NCBI RefSeq assembly: GCF_014200505.1 | Contig: NZ_JACHBX010000005.1 | Span: forward strand, 310,001-374,000 | Source of the DNA: Massilia aurea | Lineage (GTDB): Bacteria > Pseudomonadota > Gammaproteobacteria > Burkholderiales > Burkholderiaceae_D | Length of the DNA: 64,000 nt | Direction of reading: 5' to 3' | Part shown: piece by piece, positions 33,660 through 42,331 of the stretch | How the letters are laid out: every line of letters starts with the position of its first letter | How positions within the stretch are numbered: position 1 is the stretch's first letter | Made by a program: the position numbers and the translations under genes | The notes under the pieces: generated by a model | Seen by the model: only the letters and a program-made list of their open reading frames with translations | Databases searched by the model: none | Told to the model about the DNA's origin: nothing

Positions 33660-34898
33660 ATGGCCGTCAATTCCCCCCTGCCAGTCGCAGCCGACCTGAA
33701 ACCCGTCAACGGCATCGAGATCGGTTTCGCCGAAGCCGGCATCAAGAAGCCCAACCGCAAGGACATCCTCGTCATGCGCGTGGCCGAAGGCGCCACTGTC
33801 GCCGGCGTGTTCACGCTCAATCGCTTCTGCGCTGCGCCGGTCCAGGTCAGCAAGGCCAATCTGGCCGCCGTCAAGAATGGCGGCGCGCCGATTCGCGCGC
33901 TGGTGGTCAATACCGGCAACGCGAACGCCGGCACGGGCGAAGAGGGCCTGGCCAATGCGCAGGCCACCTGCGCCGAGCTGGCCAGGCTGCTGGATATCGA
34001 GCCGGGCCAGGTGCTGCCGTTTTCGACCGGCGTGATCCTGGAACAGCTGCCGCTGCAGAAGGTCGTCGCCGGCCTGCCGGCCGCGGTGTCGAACCTGAAG
34101 GCGGATAACTGGTATAACGCCGCCGAGGCGATCATGACCACCGATACCCAGCCGAAGGCCGCGTCGCGCACCGTCACCATCGGCGGGCACACCGTCACGA
34201 TGAGCGGCATCAGCAAGGGCGCCGGCATGATCAAGCCGAACATGGCCACGATGCTGGGCTACCTGGCGTTCGATGCCAAGGTCGCGCAGCCGGTGCTCGA
34301 TGAACTGGTCAAGCACGCGGCTGACCACTCGTTCAATGCGATCACGATCGATGGCGATACGTCGACCAATGACTCGTTCATCATCGTCGCCACCGGCGCC
34401 GGTTCGCTCGTGATCGACAAGGCCGAAGGCGCTGACTACGAAGCGTTGAAAGATGCCGTCACCGACATCTCGCGCAACCTGGCGCAGCAGATCATCCGCG
34501 ACGGCGAAGGCGCCACCAAGTTCATGACCATCACGGTCGACGAAGGCGCGGACGTAGCGGAATGCCGCAAGATCGCCTACGCGATCGCGCATTCGCCGCT
34601 GGTGAAAACCGCGTTCTTCGCATCCGACCCGAACCTGGGCCGCATCCTGGCCGCCATCGGCTATGCCGGCGTGGACGATCTGGATGTCACGAAGCTCGAC
34701 CTGTACCTGGATGACGTCTGGGTCGCCAAGGCGGGCGGGCGCAATCCCGACTACAAGGAAGAAGACGGCCAGCGCATCATGAAGCAGTCCGAGATCACGG
34801 TGCGCGTCAAGCTCGCGCGTGGCGACGCCACGGCCACGGTCTGGACCTGCGACCTGTCGCACGACTACGTCACGATCAACGCCGACTACCGGTCCTGA
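33660..34898 (+). CDS. argJ: Bifunctional ornithine acetyltransferase / N-acetylglutamate synthase
   Basis: 412 residues; transfers acetyl from N-acetylornithine to glutamate in the cyclic arginine pathway. It is made as a precursor that self-cleaves at the conserved 'MATMLGYLAFDA' (before the Thr), giving alpha and beta chains; the oxyanion-hole region 'VVNTGNANAG' and 'STGVILEQLP' are present, as is 'IDGDTSTNDSFI'. The start MAVNSPLPVA is preferred; a longer frame overlaps the upstream region. A TACAAT -10-like hexamer lies at 33623, 32 bp before the start, with only a weak -35. It overlaps the next gene (TGATG). Confidence 0.94.
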   Translation: MAVNSPLPVAADLKPVNGIEIGFAEAGIKKPNRKDILVMRVAEGATVAGVFTLNRFCAAPVQVSKANLAAVKNGGAPIRALVVNTGNANAGTGEEGLANAQATCAELARLLDIEPGQVLPFSTGVILEQLPLQKVVAGLPAAVSNLKADNWYNAAEAIMTTDTQPKAASRTVTIGGHTVTMSGISKGAGMIKPNMATMLGYLAFDAKVAQPVLDELVKHAADHSFNAITIDGDTSTNDSFIIVATGAGSLVIDKAEGADYEALKDAVTDISRNLAQQIIRDGEGATKFMTITVDEGADVAECRKIAYAIAHSPLVKTAFFASDPNLGRILAAIGYAGVDDLDVTKLDLYLDDVWVAKAGGRNPDYKEEDGQRIMKQSEITVRVKLARGDATATVWTCDLSHDYVTINADYRS

Positions 34899-35788
34899 TG
34901 GTGACGTCGCCACTGGACCAGTTTCTGCGCCGCGCCGAAGGGCTGCTCGAGCGCCTCGAGGCGGTGCTGCCGGCCGCGCATGCGCGTGAGCCGGACTGGA
35001 AGCGCAGCACGGCCTTCCGCTGGCGCCGGCGCGCGGGCGGCGCCGGCAACTACCTGCAGCCGGTGCTGCATGCGTCCACCATCAACCTGGACGACCTGCA
35101 CCACGTGGCCGCGCAAAAGCGCCAGATCGAGCAGAACACGCGCCAGTTCGTCGCGCGCCGCCCGGCCAACAACGTGCTGCTCACTGGCGCGCGCGGCACC
35201 GGCAAATCGTCGCTGATCAAGGCGTGCCTGAACGGCTACGCCGACCAGGGCCTGCGCCTGATCGAAGTCGACAAGGCCGACCTGGCCGACTTGCCCGACA
35301 TCGTCGACCTGGTCGCCGGCCGGCCCGAGCGCTTCGTGATCTTTTGCGACGACCTGTCGTTCGAAGAGGGTGAGGCGGGCTACAAGGCGCTGAAGGTCGC
35401 GCTCGATGGCAGCATCTCGGCGCAGTCCGACAATGTGCTGATCTACGCGACGTCCAACCGGCGTCACCTGATGCCCGAGAAAATGTCGGACAACGCCAGC
35501 TATCAGCATGGCGCCGATGGTGACCTGCATCCGGGCGAGACGGTCGAAGAGAAAATCTCGCTGTCCGAGCGTTTCGGTTTGTGGCTGTCGTTCTACCCGT
35601 TCCGCCAGGATGACTACCTCGCGATCGCCGGCCACTGGCTGGCGAGCTTCGGCTGCACGCCGGAGCAGATCGCGGCGGCGCGACCCGAAGCGCTGCAGTG
35701 GGCCTTGCAGCGCGGCTCGCGTTCGGGCCGTGTGGCCTGGCAGTTCGCGAAAGACTACGCAGGCAAGTTGCCGGATCAAGCCGCATGA
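34898..35788 (+). CDS. AAA-type ATPase, DUF815 family
   Basis: 296 residues. Walker A is 'LLTGARGTGKSSLIKA' (about 95-110), Walker B 'FVIFCDDLSF', sensor 1 'LIYATSNRRHLMPE', and the C-terminal lid contains 'FGLWLSFYPFRQDDYLAIAGHW'. The DUF815 family is a widespread single-domain P-loop ATPase of unproven function; argJ-DUF815-mutT is a recurrent order in beta-proteobacteria. It shares one base with the argJ stop and overlaps mutT by ATGA, so the three form one operon. I do not assign a specific role. Confidence 0.88.
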   Translation: MVTSPLDQFLRRAEGLLERLEAVLPAAHAREPDWKRSTAFRWRRRAGGAGNYLQPVLHASTINLDDLHHVAAQKRQIEQNTRQFVARRPANNVLLTGARGTGKSSLIKACLNGYADQGLRLIEVDKADLADLPDIVDLVAGRPERFVIFCDDLSFEEGEAGYKALKVALDGSISAQSDNVLIYATSNRRHLMPEKMSDNASYQHGADGDLHPGETVEEKISLSERFGLWLSFYPFRQDDYLAIAGHWLASFGCTPEQIAAARPEALQWALQRGSRSGRVAWQFAKDYAGKLPDQAA

Positions 35789-36204
35789 GTGATGTGAACA
35801 TTCAACCCGTCGATGTTGCCGTCGGCGTGCTGATGCGCCCGAATGGCGACGTGCTGCTTGGCCAGCGCCCGGACGGCAAGCCCTACGCCGGCTATTGGGA
35901 ATTCCCAGGCGGGAAAGTCGAAGCGGGTGAAGACATCTTCGCAGCGCTGCAGCGCGAGTTCATGGAAGAACTCGGGGTGCAGGTTGTGAGCGGGGAGGCC
36001 TGGTGCTGCGTCGAACACGTCTACGAGCACGCGCACGTGCGCCTGTATTTCTATATCTGCCGCGAGTGGCTTGGTGAACCGCAAAGCCTGGAAGGGCAGG
36101 CGTTTGCCTGGCAAGGTTCGTATGGCGTCAGCCCGCTGCTGCCGGCCACGATCCCGCTGCTCGAATGGCTCGACCGCGTCCGTTTTCCGGATCGCATAAC
36201 GTAA
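35785..36204 (+). CDS. mutT: MutT-type Nudix hydrolase (8-oxo-dGTPase)
   Basis: 139 residues with a complete Nudix box in 'GGKVEAGEDIFAALQREF' followed by 'MEELGVQ' (GX5EX7REUXEEXGU). 'LGQRPDGKPYAGYWEFPGG' is the characteristic MutT substrate strand. It sanitizes oxidized guanine nucleotides; specificity is inferred from similarity to MutT rather than shown. It is the last gene of the argJ operon, and its stop faces the convergent yidD gene 90 bp away. Confidence 0.88.
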   Translation: MSDVNIQPVDVAVGVLMRPNGDVLLGQRPDGKPYAGYWEFPGGKVEAGEDIFAALQREFMEELGVQVVSGEAWCCVEHVYEHAHVRLYFYICREWLGEPQSLEGQAFAWQGSYGVSPLLPATIPLLEWLDRVRFPDRIT

Positions 36205-36294
36205 AGTTCGGTAGCGCAGGCCCCTTGCCAGCGCCGACTTCAACTGGCGAAGGATCCTGGGTGTGTCGTTCCGCGACGGCGTCGGGATGGCAGA

Positions 36295-36750
36295 TCAGCG
36301 CGGCTGACGCGACTTCTTGCGCGCGTCGCCCCAGCCGCGCAGCCAGCGCGTGAGCCAGCGGTCGACCTTGTCGCACGCGCATTCCCCCGCTGCCTGGCAA
36401 CCCAGACTCGCCAGAGCATTGCCCAGCGGCCTGCTGCAGCAATCGCACGGCAGCAGGTCGCACTCCCCACGCTGATAATGCAAGACAGGATTGGGCGCCG
36501 CAACCACACGTGCAGCCAGCGCGCGGTCGTGCGCAGCACCACAACGCCGCAACTGGCGCCGCAGGAGCGGCAATCCCAGCCTCAGGCCATGGCGCGCAAT
36601 GACACGGTAGCCATGGCCCGAGCAGCTGGCGCGGCCCGTGGTGGCGCGCCAGGCGCAGGAAAAACCCTTGAGGGGAGAGAGGTGGCGCTGGTACAGGCGA
36701 ATCGCCCACAGCGCCAGGCGCGTGCCGGTGGAATGCGGCGCGCGACCCAT
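36295..36750 (-). CDS. yidD: Membrane protein insertion efficiency factor YidD
   Basis: 151 residues. The N-terminal part carries the YidD signature: 'AIRLYQRHLSPLKGFSCAWR', 'TGRASCSGHGYRVIARHGL' with conserved cysteines, and 'GLPLLRRQLRRCG'. YidD is a small amphipathic inner-membrane-associated protein that helps YidC-dependent insertion. The gene is not in its common place next to rnpA-yidC. The C-terminal 60 residues form a cysteine-rich extension ('CDLLPCDCCSRPLG', 'CQAAGECACDKVDRWLTRWL') not found in short YidD proteins. One base separates it from yacG. Confidence 0.82.
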   Translation of the reverse strand: MGRAPHSTGTRLALWAIRLYQRHLSPLKGFSCAWRATTGRASCSGHGYRVIARHGLRLGLPLLRRQLRRCGAAHDRALAARVVAAPNPVLHYQRGECDLLPCDCCSRPLGNALASLGCQAAGECACDKVDRWLTRWLRGWGDARKKSRQPR

Positions 36751-36751
36751 G

Positions 36752-36952
36752 TCAGCGCTGTGGCTGCGGTGGTGGCGGCTCGTCGAACGGATCGAGCGGG
36801 TCGGCCGGCACGGCGCCGGGGATGACGAATTTCTCTTCGGCCCAGGCGCCCAGGTCGATTTGCTTGCAACGCTCGGAGCAGAACGGGCGATACTTGTTCG
36901 CCTCGATCCATTCGACTTTCTTGCTGCAGGTAGGGCAGGAGACAACGGTCAT
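36752..36952 (-). CDS. yacG: DNA gyrase inhibitor YacG (zinc-binding)
   Basis: 66 residues. Four cysteines in 'VSCPTCSKKVEW' and 'FCSERCKQIDLGAWAEE' form the treble-clef zinc site, and the 'IDLGAWAEEKFVIPG' motif is the family signature. YacG of E. coli binds GyrB and inhibits gyrase. The tail is proline-rich ('DPFDEPPPPQPQR'). Adjacent to zapD and coaE as in many beta- and gamma-proteobacteria. Confidence 0.92.
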   Translation of the reverse strand: MTVVSCPTCSKKVEWIEANKYRPFCSERCKQIDLGAWAEEKFVIPGAVPADPLDPFDEPPPPQPQR

Positions 36953-36967
36953 CGTACGGTCAATCGG

Positions 36968-37723
36968 TTAAAAATTACAGAGCGTCAGGTCGAACGGCAC
37001 GTCCACCTCGAGCGGCTTGGGCTTGCAGTCGCCGTCCTGGCTGGTAAAGCGCACCCACAGCATGTACTTGTTGGCCGAGATCTCGGGGATCGCGCCCGTC
37101 GTTTCGTCGAGCGTCAGGCGCAGCATCTGGTAGATTTTACCCTGCAACATCTGCTGGTAGCTGCCAGCGGCGGCGAACATCTTGACCGATGCGCCTGAAT
37201 TGCGCAGCAGGCGCAGCACCAGCGACAGTGCTTCGAGCAGCGGCGAGAGCGGGCCAAACCAGCCCATGATGTCGTCAAAACGCTTGTCGAACGGGCGCTT
37301 CTGCCAGGCAAAATACGACGGCAGGTCGAACTCGCAGGCGCCGCCCGGGATGATCGTGCGGCCGCGAATGCTCATGAGCCACTCGTTCTCGCGCACGTTC
37401 TGCCCGGTCTTGCCCTGGCTCGCGACCAGCGCGCTGCTGGCTGCATCGAGTTCGGCCAGCACGGCGTCGAGCGTTTCGGCCACGACGGCCGGATTGCTGC
37501 GGTAGGCCAGCAGCGATTGCTTCTGGCGCTCGAGCTCTTGCAGCAGGTCGGATTTGAGATCGGCGCGGCCGGCCACTTCCAGCATGTCGAAGATCGTCGC
37601 GAGCGCGACATGGTGCTGCATCGGGTGTTCCTGATGCACGAAGAACTTGAATTTTTCGTACAGGTCTTCCAGCCGCAACAACGTGCGAATCCGCTCGTTG
37701 AAAGGGTATTCGTAGACGATCAA
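36968..37723 (-). CDS. zapD: Cell division protein ZapD
   Basis: 251 residues; binds the FtsZ C-terminal peptide and cross-links protofilaments. 'YEYPFNERIRTLLRLEDLYEKF' is the family's N-terminus; 'EFDLPSYFAWQKRP' and 'WFGPLSPLLEALSLVLRLLRNSG' are conserved. No ATG is available at the N-terminus: the start is TTG (complement of 37721-37723), with an AGAGGA Shine-Dalgarno 7-8 bases upstream. It sits between yacG and coaE, the usual order. Confidence 0.93.
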   Translation of the reverse strand: MIVYEYPFNERIRTLLRLEDLYEKFKFFVHQEHPMQHHVALATIFDMLEVAGRADLKSDLLQELERQKQSLLAYRSNPAVVAETLDAVLAELDAASSALVASQGKTGQNVRENEWLMSIRGRTIIPGGACEFDLPSYFAWQKRPFDKRFDDIMGWFGPLSPLLEALSLVLRLLRNSGASVKMFAAAGSYQQMLQGKIYQMLRLTLDETTGAIPEISANKYMLWVRFTSQDGDCKPKPLEVDVPFDLTLCNF

Positions 37724-37810
37724 AATGACATTCCTCTGAATGTAGGCTGGAAGGCAACTGCGTGATTCTGAACCATGCGGGCCGAAATTACAAACCCTGC
37801 ATCACTATTG

Positions 37811-38416
37811 TTACAGACTTAACGCGAGATACCGTTCATGCAATGCTTGCACCTGCGCCCGCAGGGCCTCCAGGCCGGCGTCGTTGTCGACGACATCGTC
37901 GGCTTCGGCCAGGCGCCGGGCGCGCGTGACCTGGGTTGCCATGATCGCGCGCACCTCGTCGGCGGAGAGGTGGCTGCGCTGCATGACGCGCGCCACCTGC
38001 GTGTCTTCGCTGCAGTCGATGGCCAGCACGCGCGTGACCCGTTCGCGCCAGCTGCCCGATTCGATCAGGAGTGGTACGACATAGATCACGTAAGCGCCCG
38101 TGGCCGCCTGGCCGGCTGCCTCGGTCGCGGCGCGGATGCGCGGGTGCAGGATGGCTTCCAGCCGCGCGCGGGCGGTGGCATCCGAAAACACGAGGGTGCG
38201 CATGCGGGCGCGGTCGAGCGCGCCGTCCGGTTGCGCGAAGTCGGGCCCGAACTCGGCCACGATGGCCGGCATCGCCGCACCCTGTGGCGCGGTCAGCGCA
38301 TGGGCAATGACGTCGGTGTCGACGATCGTCGCGCCCAGCGCGGCAAACAGGTCGGCGACCGTGCTCTTGCCGCAACCGATGCCGCCGGTCAGTCCTACCG
38401 AAAACGCCGGCGTCAT
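37811..38416 (-). CDS. coaE: Dephospho-CoA kinase
   Basis: 201 residues; phosphorylates the 3'-OH of dephospho-CoA, the last step of CoA synthesis. The P-loop 'GLTGGIGCGKSTVADLF' is at residues 8-24, followed by 'IVDTDVIAHALT' and 'HPRIRAA', 'YVVPLLIESGSW' and 'RVLAIDCSEDTQVARVMQR'. The ATG overlaps the pilD stop (ATGA), so the two are translationally coupled. The longer open frame upstream lies inside pilD. Confidence 0.95.
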   Translation of the reverse strand: MTPAFSVGLTGGIGCGKSTVADLFAALGATIVDTDVIAHALTAPQGAAMPAIVAEFGPDFAQPDGALDRARMRTLVFSDATARARLEAILHPRIRAATEAAGQAATGAYVIYVVPLLIESGSWRERVTRVLAIDCSEDTQVARVMQRSHLSADEVRAIMATQVTRARRLAEADDVVDNDAGLEALRAQVQALHERYLALSL

Positions 38417-39282
38417 CCGAACAGACCCGCCGTGAAGCCGCCCAGCTGCGCGCCGTACAGCATCGTCAGCAAGCCCGCCGCCGCCAGGTAAGGGCCGAAG
38501 GGGATGGCCTTGTCGCGCGCGCGTTTGGCGAACACGATCAGGCTGATGCCGACGATGGCGCCGACGACCGACGACAGCAGGATGATGGTCGGCAGCGCGG
38601 TCCAGCCCAGCCACGCGCCCAGGCCGGCGAGCAGCTTGAAGTCGCCGTAGCCCATGCCTTCCTTGCCGGTGGCAAGCTTGAACAGCCAGTACACGGACCA
38701 CAGCACCAGATAACCGGCGGCGGCGCCGATGACGGCGTCCTGCAGCGGCACGAAGGTGCCGTGCAGGTTGATGAGCAGGCCCGCCCACAGCAGCGGATAG
38801 GTCAGGTCATCCGGCAGCAACTGCGTGTCGTAGTCGATGCACGTCATCGCGATCAGCAGCCACGCGAACAGCAGGCTGCCCATGCCCATCGCGCCGCTGC
38901 CGAAGGTCCAGACCAGCAAGCCAGACACGATGGCGGTGAACAGTTCGACGGCCGGATAGCGCGGCGAGATCGGCGTCTTGCACTTGCGGCACTTGCCGCC
39001 CAGGACGAGATAACTGATGACCGGGATGTTTTCCATCGCCGTGATCCGGTGCCCGCAGCACGGGCAGGCAGAGCGGGGGACCGTCAGGTTGAAGCGGTCC
39101 GTGTGCGGTGGCGGCTGGCCACTTTCTTGCGCAACATAATTGTCGGACTCGCGCTGCATCATCTTCGGGATGCGGTAGATGACGACGTTCAGGAAGCTGC
39201 CGACCAACAGGCCCAGGAGGGCCGCTACCAGCGTGGGTGCAAGCTGCGCAGGGAGCGCGAACAAAAGGGATTCCAGGGGCAT
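38413..39282 (-). CDS. pilD: Type IV prepilin peptidase / N-methyltransferase PilD
   Basis: A 289-residue polytopic inner-membrane protein that cleaves and N-methylates type IV prepilins. The cytoplasmic zinc loop has two CxxC pairs ('CPCCGHR' and 'CRKCKTP'), and the catalytic aspartates are in 'TCIDYDTQLLPDD' and 'GMGYGDFKLL' (GxGD). About eight transmembrane helices. The start MPLESLLFAL is preferred over a 13-residue longer form. pilB and pilC, its usual upstream neighbours, lie 17.7 kb away on the same strand. Confidence 0.95.
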   Translation of the reverse strand: MPLESLLFALPAQLAPTLVAALLGLLVGSFLNVVIYRIPKMMQRESDNYVAQESGQPPPHTDRFNLTVPRSACPCCGHRITAMENIPVISYLVLGGKCRKCKTPISPRYPAVELFTAIVSGLLVWTFGSGAMGMGSLLFAWLLIAMTCIDYDTQLLPDDLTYPLLWAGLLINLHGTFVPLQDAVIGAAAGYLVLWSVYWLFKLATGKEGMGYGDFKLLAGLGAWLGWTALPTIILLSSVVGAIVGISLIVFAKRARDKAIPFGPYLAAAGLLTMLYGAQLGGFTAGLFG

Positions 39283-39477
39283 GTCGGTCGTTTCGGGTCG
39301 GGTGGCATGCAGTACGGGCAAGCTGCACGGAGATTCTGTAGAACAACCTTATTGTAGGGCGTTTCCCCCGTTTGGCGAAGCGCTTTGCCGGTTCCCGCGC
39401 ACGATTGCGACGCCTCACGCGTGGTGCGCGGCCACGCACCAGACTCGATCGTATCGACGCCCCGTGCCATCACCCCC

Positions 39478-40821
39478 ATGCAAACGCCGACCTTCACCTT
39501 CCTGAACCACGCCAGCTGGTTGCTGCGCACTGACGGTGCGCTGTTGCTGGTTGACCCGTGGCTCGAAGGCACCGTGCACAACAATGCCTGCCGCCTGCTC
39601 GACGACGTTACCCGCGACGCGCACGTGATCGACGAACTCAACGCAAGCAGTTTGCCGGTGTTTATCTGGTGCTCGAGTAGCCGGCCCGAGCACCTGTCGC
39701 ACTCCTTCGTGCAGCGTTTTCGCACCGAGTTTCGCGGCATCGCCACCTTCCTGTGCCGCGAGGGCGACTGGCGCCTGGCGGACGCACTGCGGCGTCACCG
39801 CCTGCCCATCGCCACATGCCCCGTCGGGGCGCCGCGCGCGCTGGCCCCCGGCCTGCACCTGACGGCCCATGCCAGCGACGAGGGCGAGTCCTATTGCCTG
39901 ATCGCGTGCGGGCAGCACACGCTGCTGCACTTGGGCGAACGGGCGCTAGTCAGCGGCGCGGCATGCCGCCGCGCCGCTGCGCAACTGCGTGCGGCGCAGG
40001 TCCGTATCGATCTGCTGCTGACCAGCTTTGCCGCCCATGCAACGCCGGGCGAAGCAGCAGCCGAGCGCGGCATCGGGCGCATGGCGTGCCAGATCGACGT
40101 TTTCCGGCCACGGCTGGTCGTGCCGGTCGCATCGTTCGCGCACTTCAGCCGCATCGACAACACGTGGCGCAATCACGGCCGTCCCACGCCACTGGACGTG
40201 CTTGATGCGCCAGCGCTGGCCCCGCTGCGTGGCATCGTCCGGTTCATGCGGCCCGGTGCGCAGTTCGATCTGGCCACTGCAACGCCGGCCGCCTTGTGCG
40301 CGCAGCACACCGAAGCGCTGGCGTACTGGATGGCGCGCTGGCGAGAGCAACCTGCGCCGTTGGCGCGTCCGGCTCAGGCCACGCTGGCCGAGCTGAAAGA
40401 GGCGTTCGCCAGTTATCGCGACCGCGTCGGTGTGCATCTGTACGGTCTGCCCAGCCTGCTGGAATGGCTTTGCATACTGCGCCCGCTGCACCTTGCGCTG
40501 CCGGACCTGCACCGGACGATCGTGCTGTCGTACCGGCATGGCCTGCGCCCACTGGCGCGCGACGCCTGCGCCGATATCGCGATGTGTTCGGGCACGGCGT
40601 TGTACCTGCTGCGCGACGGGGATGGGTTCAACACGACGGTTGCGGGCGGTTGTTTCCAGAGCATGCGTGCGCAAGGTATGCCGATGTTCAGGCGTTTCTT
40701 CTTGCCGCAGCGCGTATGCCAGCGTGTGCTGGCGCGGCAACGGCCATGGAGTATTGGCGCTGCGCTGCTGCGTGCGACATTGGTTTGGGCATGGCGTGCA
40801 ATACGTACACCATTGTCGTGA
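39478..40821 (+). CDS. MBL-fold-like protein with degenerate metal-binding motif
   Basis: 447 residues. The N-terminus has the strand pattern of UlaG-like metallo-beta-lactamase-fold hydrolases ('FLNHASWLLRTDGALLLVDPWLEGT'). At the position of HxHxDH it reads 'SSSRPEHLS' (H to S, H to R, D to E; only the last His kept), so classical metal binding appears lost. A second half (about 290-447) is unlike known MBL domains, contains 'HLYGLPSLLEWLCIL' and 'CSGTALYLLRDGDGFN', and has no domain I can name. No signal peptide. The start is placed at MQTPTFTF; a longer frame exists. It stands alone, first gene of the accessory block after pilD. Confidence 0.6.
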   Translation: MQTPTFTFLNHASWLLRTDGALLLVDPWLEGTVHNNACRLLDDVTRDAHVIDELNASSLPVFIWCSSSRPEHLSHSFVQRFRTEFRGIATFLCREGDWRLADALRRHRLPIATCPVGAPRALAPGLHLTAHASDEGESYCLIACGQHTLLHLGERALVSGAACRRAAAQLRAAQVRIDLLLTSFAAHATPGEAAAERGIGRMACQIDVFRPRLVVPVASFAHFSRIDNTWRNHGRPTPLDVLDAPALAPLRGIVRFMRPGAQFDLATATPAALCAQHTEALAYWMARWREQPAPLARPAQATLAELKEAFASYRDRVGVHLYGLPSLLEWLCILRPLHLALPDLHRTIVLSYRHGLRPLARDACADIAMCSGTALYLLRDGDGFNTTVAGGCFQSMRAQGMPMFRRFFLPQRVCQRVLARQRPWSIGAALLRATLVWAWRAIRTPLS

Positions 40822-41603
40822 ATGCATAGCCTGAATTAACTGCGCCACTGCCAATTACCAGCCGAATCCAATGCCGGCGTGATGCTATATCGGTAATGTA
40901 TTTGCTCTCATCATATTGGGTGATAGCAGCATTAAAAATATGCATGGGGCTGTCATTACATCTTCAGCCAACTATTACCGCGCAGATACTGAAAATATTA
41001 TTAGCTTGATATTATTAGGAATTCTTTTTCATCTGATGTGGGCAGTAAAAATCGGATGATAGGGTGTTTTCAGGGATTGACGACGACTGTTACAGTGTTT
41101 CATTTATGCAACGTGTGAAGTTTTTTGTTGTCACATGCTGAGCCCATGTCGATGTGCCGGCAGCAGCCTGCAGCAGCGGCGCTCGCCTCCCTTAGACGCC
41201 GATTGCGGTGTTGTCTCCCCATGCGCTTTTCCTCTAGTCATTTCCAGAATGGGTCCATAGCGACACATTTGTATTGACGATGATTTCAGTGTATCCGTGC
41301 GGCAATTACTTGGTGCAGCGGTGTATCCGCATAGGTGCGCACTCCACCTAATACATTAAAACTCTTGAAATTTCTGAATATTCGAATGTTTCATTTGTAA
41401 ATATATTAGTGGTACGGACGCTGGTTTCCCTATACGGCAATTAGCACGGTCGTATTACTGCAAATCGGCATCAATCAACAAACCCGTAATGGATCGCGCC
41501 AATTCCGGCGCCGGGATTTTCAATAGCGTATCAAGATCAGCATGGTTATCATGCGAGATGCCTGATGCATATATATCCAACGTCAATATGGAGCAAAGAC
41601 ATT
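40822..41603. other. AT-rich non-coding region
   Basis: About 780 bp with no plausible gene on either strand. GC falls sharply: the line 40981-41040 counts 17 G/C of 60, whereas flanking genes are well above 60%. Short open frames here have no coding signature. It ends in the Shine-Dalgarno and start of the gluconate dehydrogenase subunit gene. It may hold promoters for that operon or be remnant foreign DNA. Confidence 0.6.
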
Positions 41604-42329
41604 ATGTCCGATGACCAGCAATCTCCTTCCCGGCGCCGCACGCTCATCAAGACCCTGGTGTTCGTGCCGATGGGTGCGGGCGCTGCAGCGGCGATCCAGC
41701 AGAACTTGCCCAACGCGACGGCCGCAGCGCCGGCCGAAGGCAAGCCAGATGCTTACACCCCAAAATTCTTCACCGCGACCGAATGGAAATTCGTCATCGC
41801 TGCCGTCGATCGTCTGATTCCGCATGACCAGCACGGCCCTGGCGCCGTCGAACTGGGCGTGCCCGAATTCCTCGATCGCCATATGCAGAGCCCGTACGCC
41901 GCTGGCGCGATCTGGTATATGCAGGGGCCATTCCTCGAAGCGACGTCCGAATTCGGCTACCAGGGCAAGCTGGCGCTCAAGGACATCATCCGCGTGGGCA
42001 TCAAAGCCGTCGACGCGCATTGCGCCAGCAGCTTCTCGGGCAAGGCGTTTGCCGATCTCGACCTGCGCATGCAGGAGGCGGTGTTGAAAGATCTCGAAGA
42101 AGGCAAGATCAAGCTGGCCGACATTTCGTCGAAGCTGTTCTTCGCTGATTTCCTCGCCGAAGTGCGCGCCGGCTACTTTGCCGACCCGAGCCACGGCGGC
42201 AACAAAAACATGGGCGCATGGAAGATGATCGGCTACCCCGGCATGCGGGGCGATTATCTCGAGTGGGTCAAGATTCGCGACAAACCGTATCCGCTCGGAC
42301 CGGTCGATCTGGCGGGACGGAGAGGATAA
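41604..42329 (+). CDS. Gluconate 2-dehydrogenase subunit 3 family protein (Tat-exported small subunit)
   Basis: 241 residues. A twin-arginine signal 'SRRRTLIKTLVFVPMGAG' precedes the mature domain; 'FFTATEWKFVIAAVDRLIPHD', 'GVPEFLDRHM' and 'HGGNKNMGAWKMIGYPG' are typical of the gluconate 2-dehydrogenase subunit 3 family. The small subunit is needed for maturation and probably export of the flavoprotein, which has no signal of its own. First gene of a three-gene operon; the flavoprotein gene starts 2 bp downstream. GGAG lies about 10 bases upstream of the ATG. Confidence 0.88.
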   Translation: MSDDQQSPSRRRTLIKTLVFVPMGAGAAAAIQQNLPNATAAAPAEGKPDAYTPKFFTATEWKFVIAAVDRLIPHDQHGPGAVELGVPEFLDRHMQSPYAAGAIWYMQGPFLEATSEFGYQGKLALKDIIRVGIKAVDAHCASSFSGKAFADLDLRMQEAVLKDLEEGKIKLADISSKLFFADFLAEVRAGYFADPSHGGNKNMGAWKMIGYPGMRGDYLEWVKIRDKPYPLGPVDLAGRRG

Positions 42330-42331
42330 GC

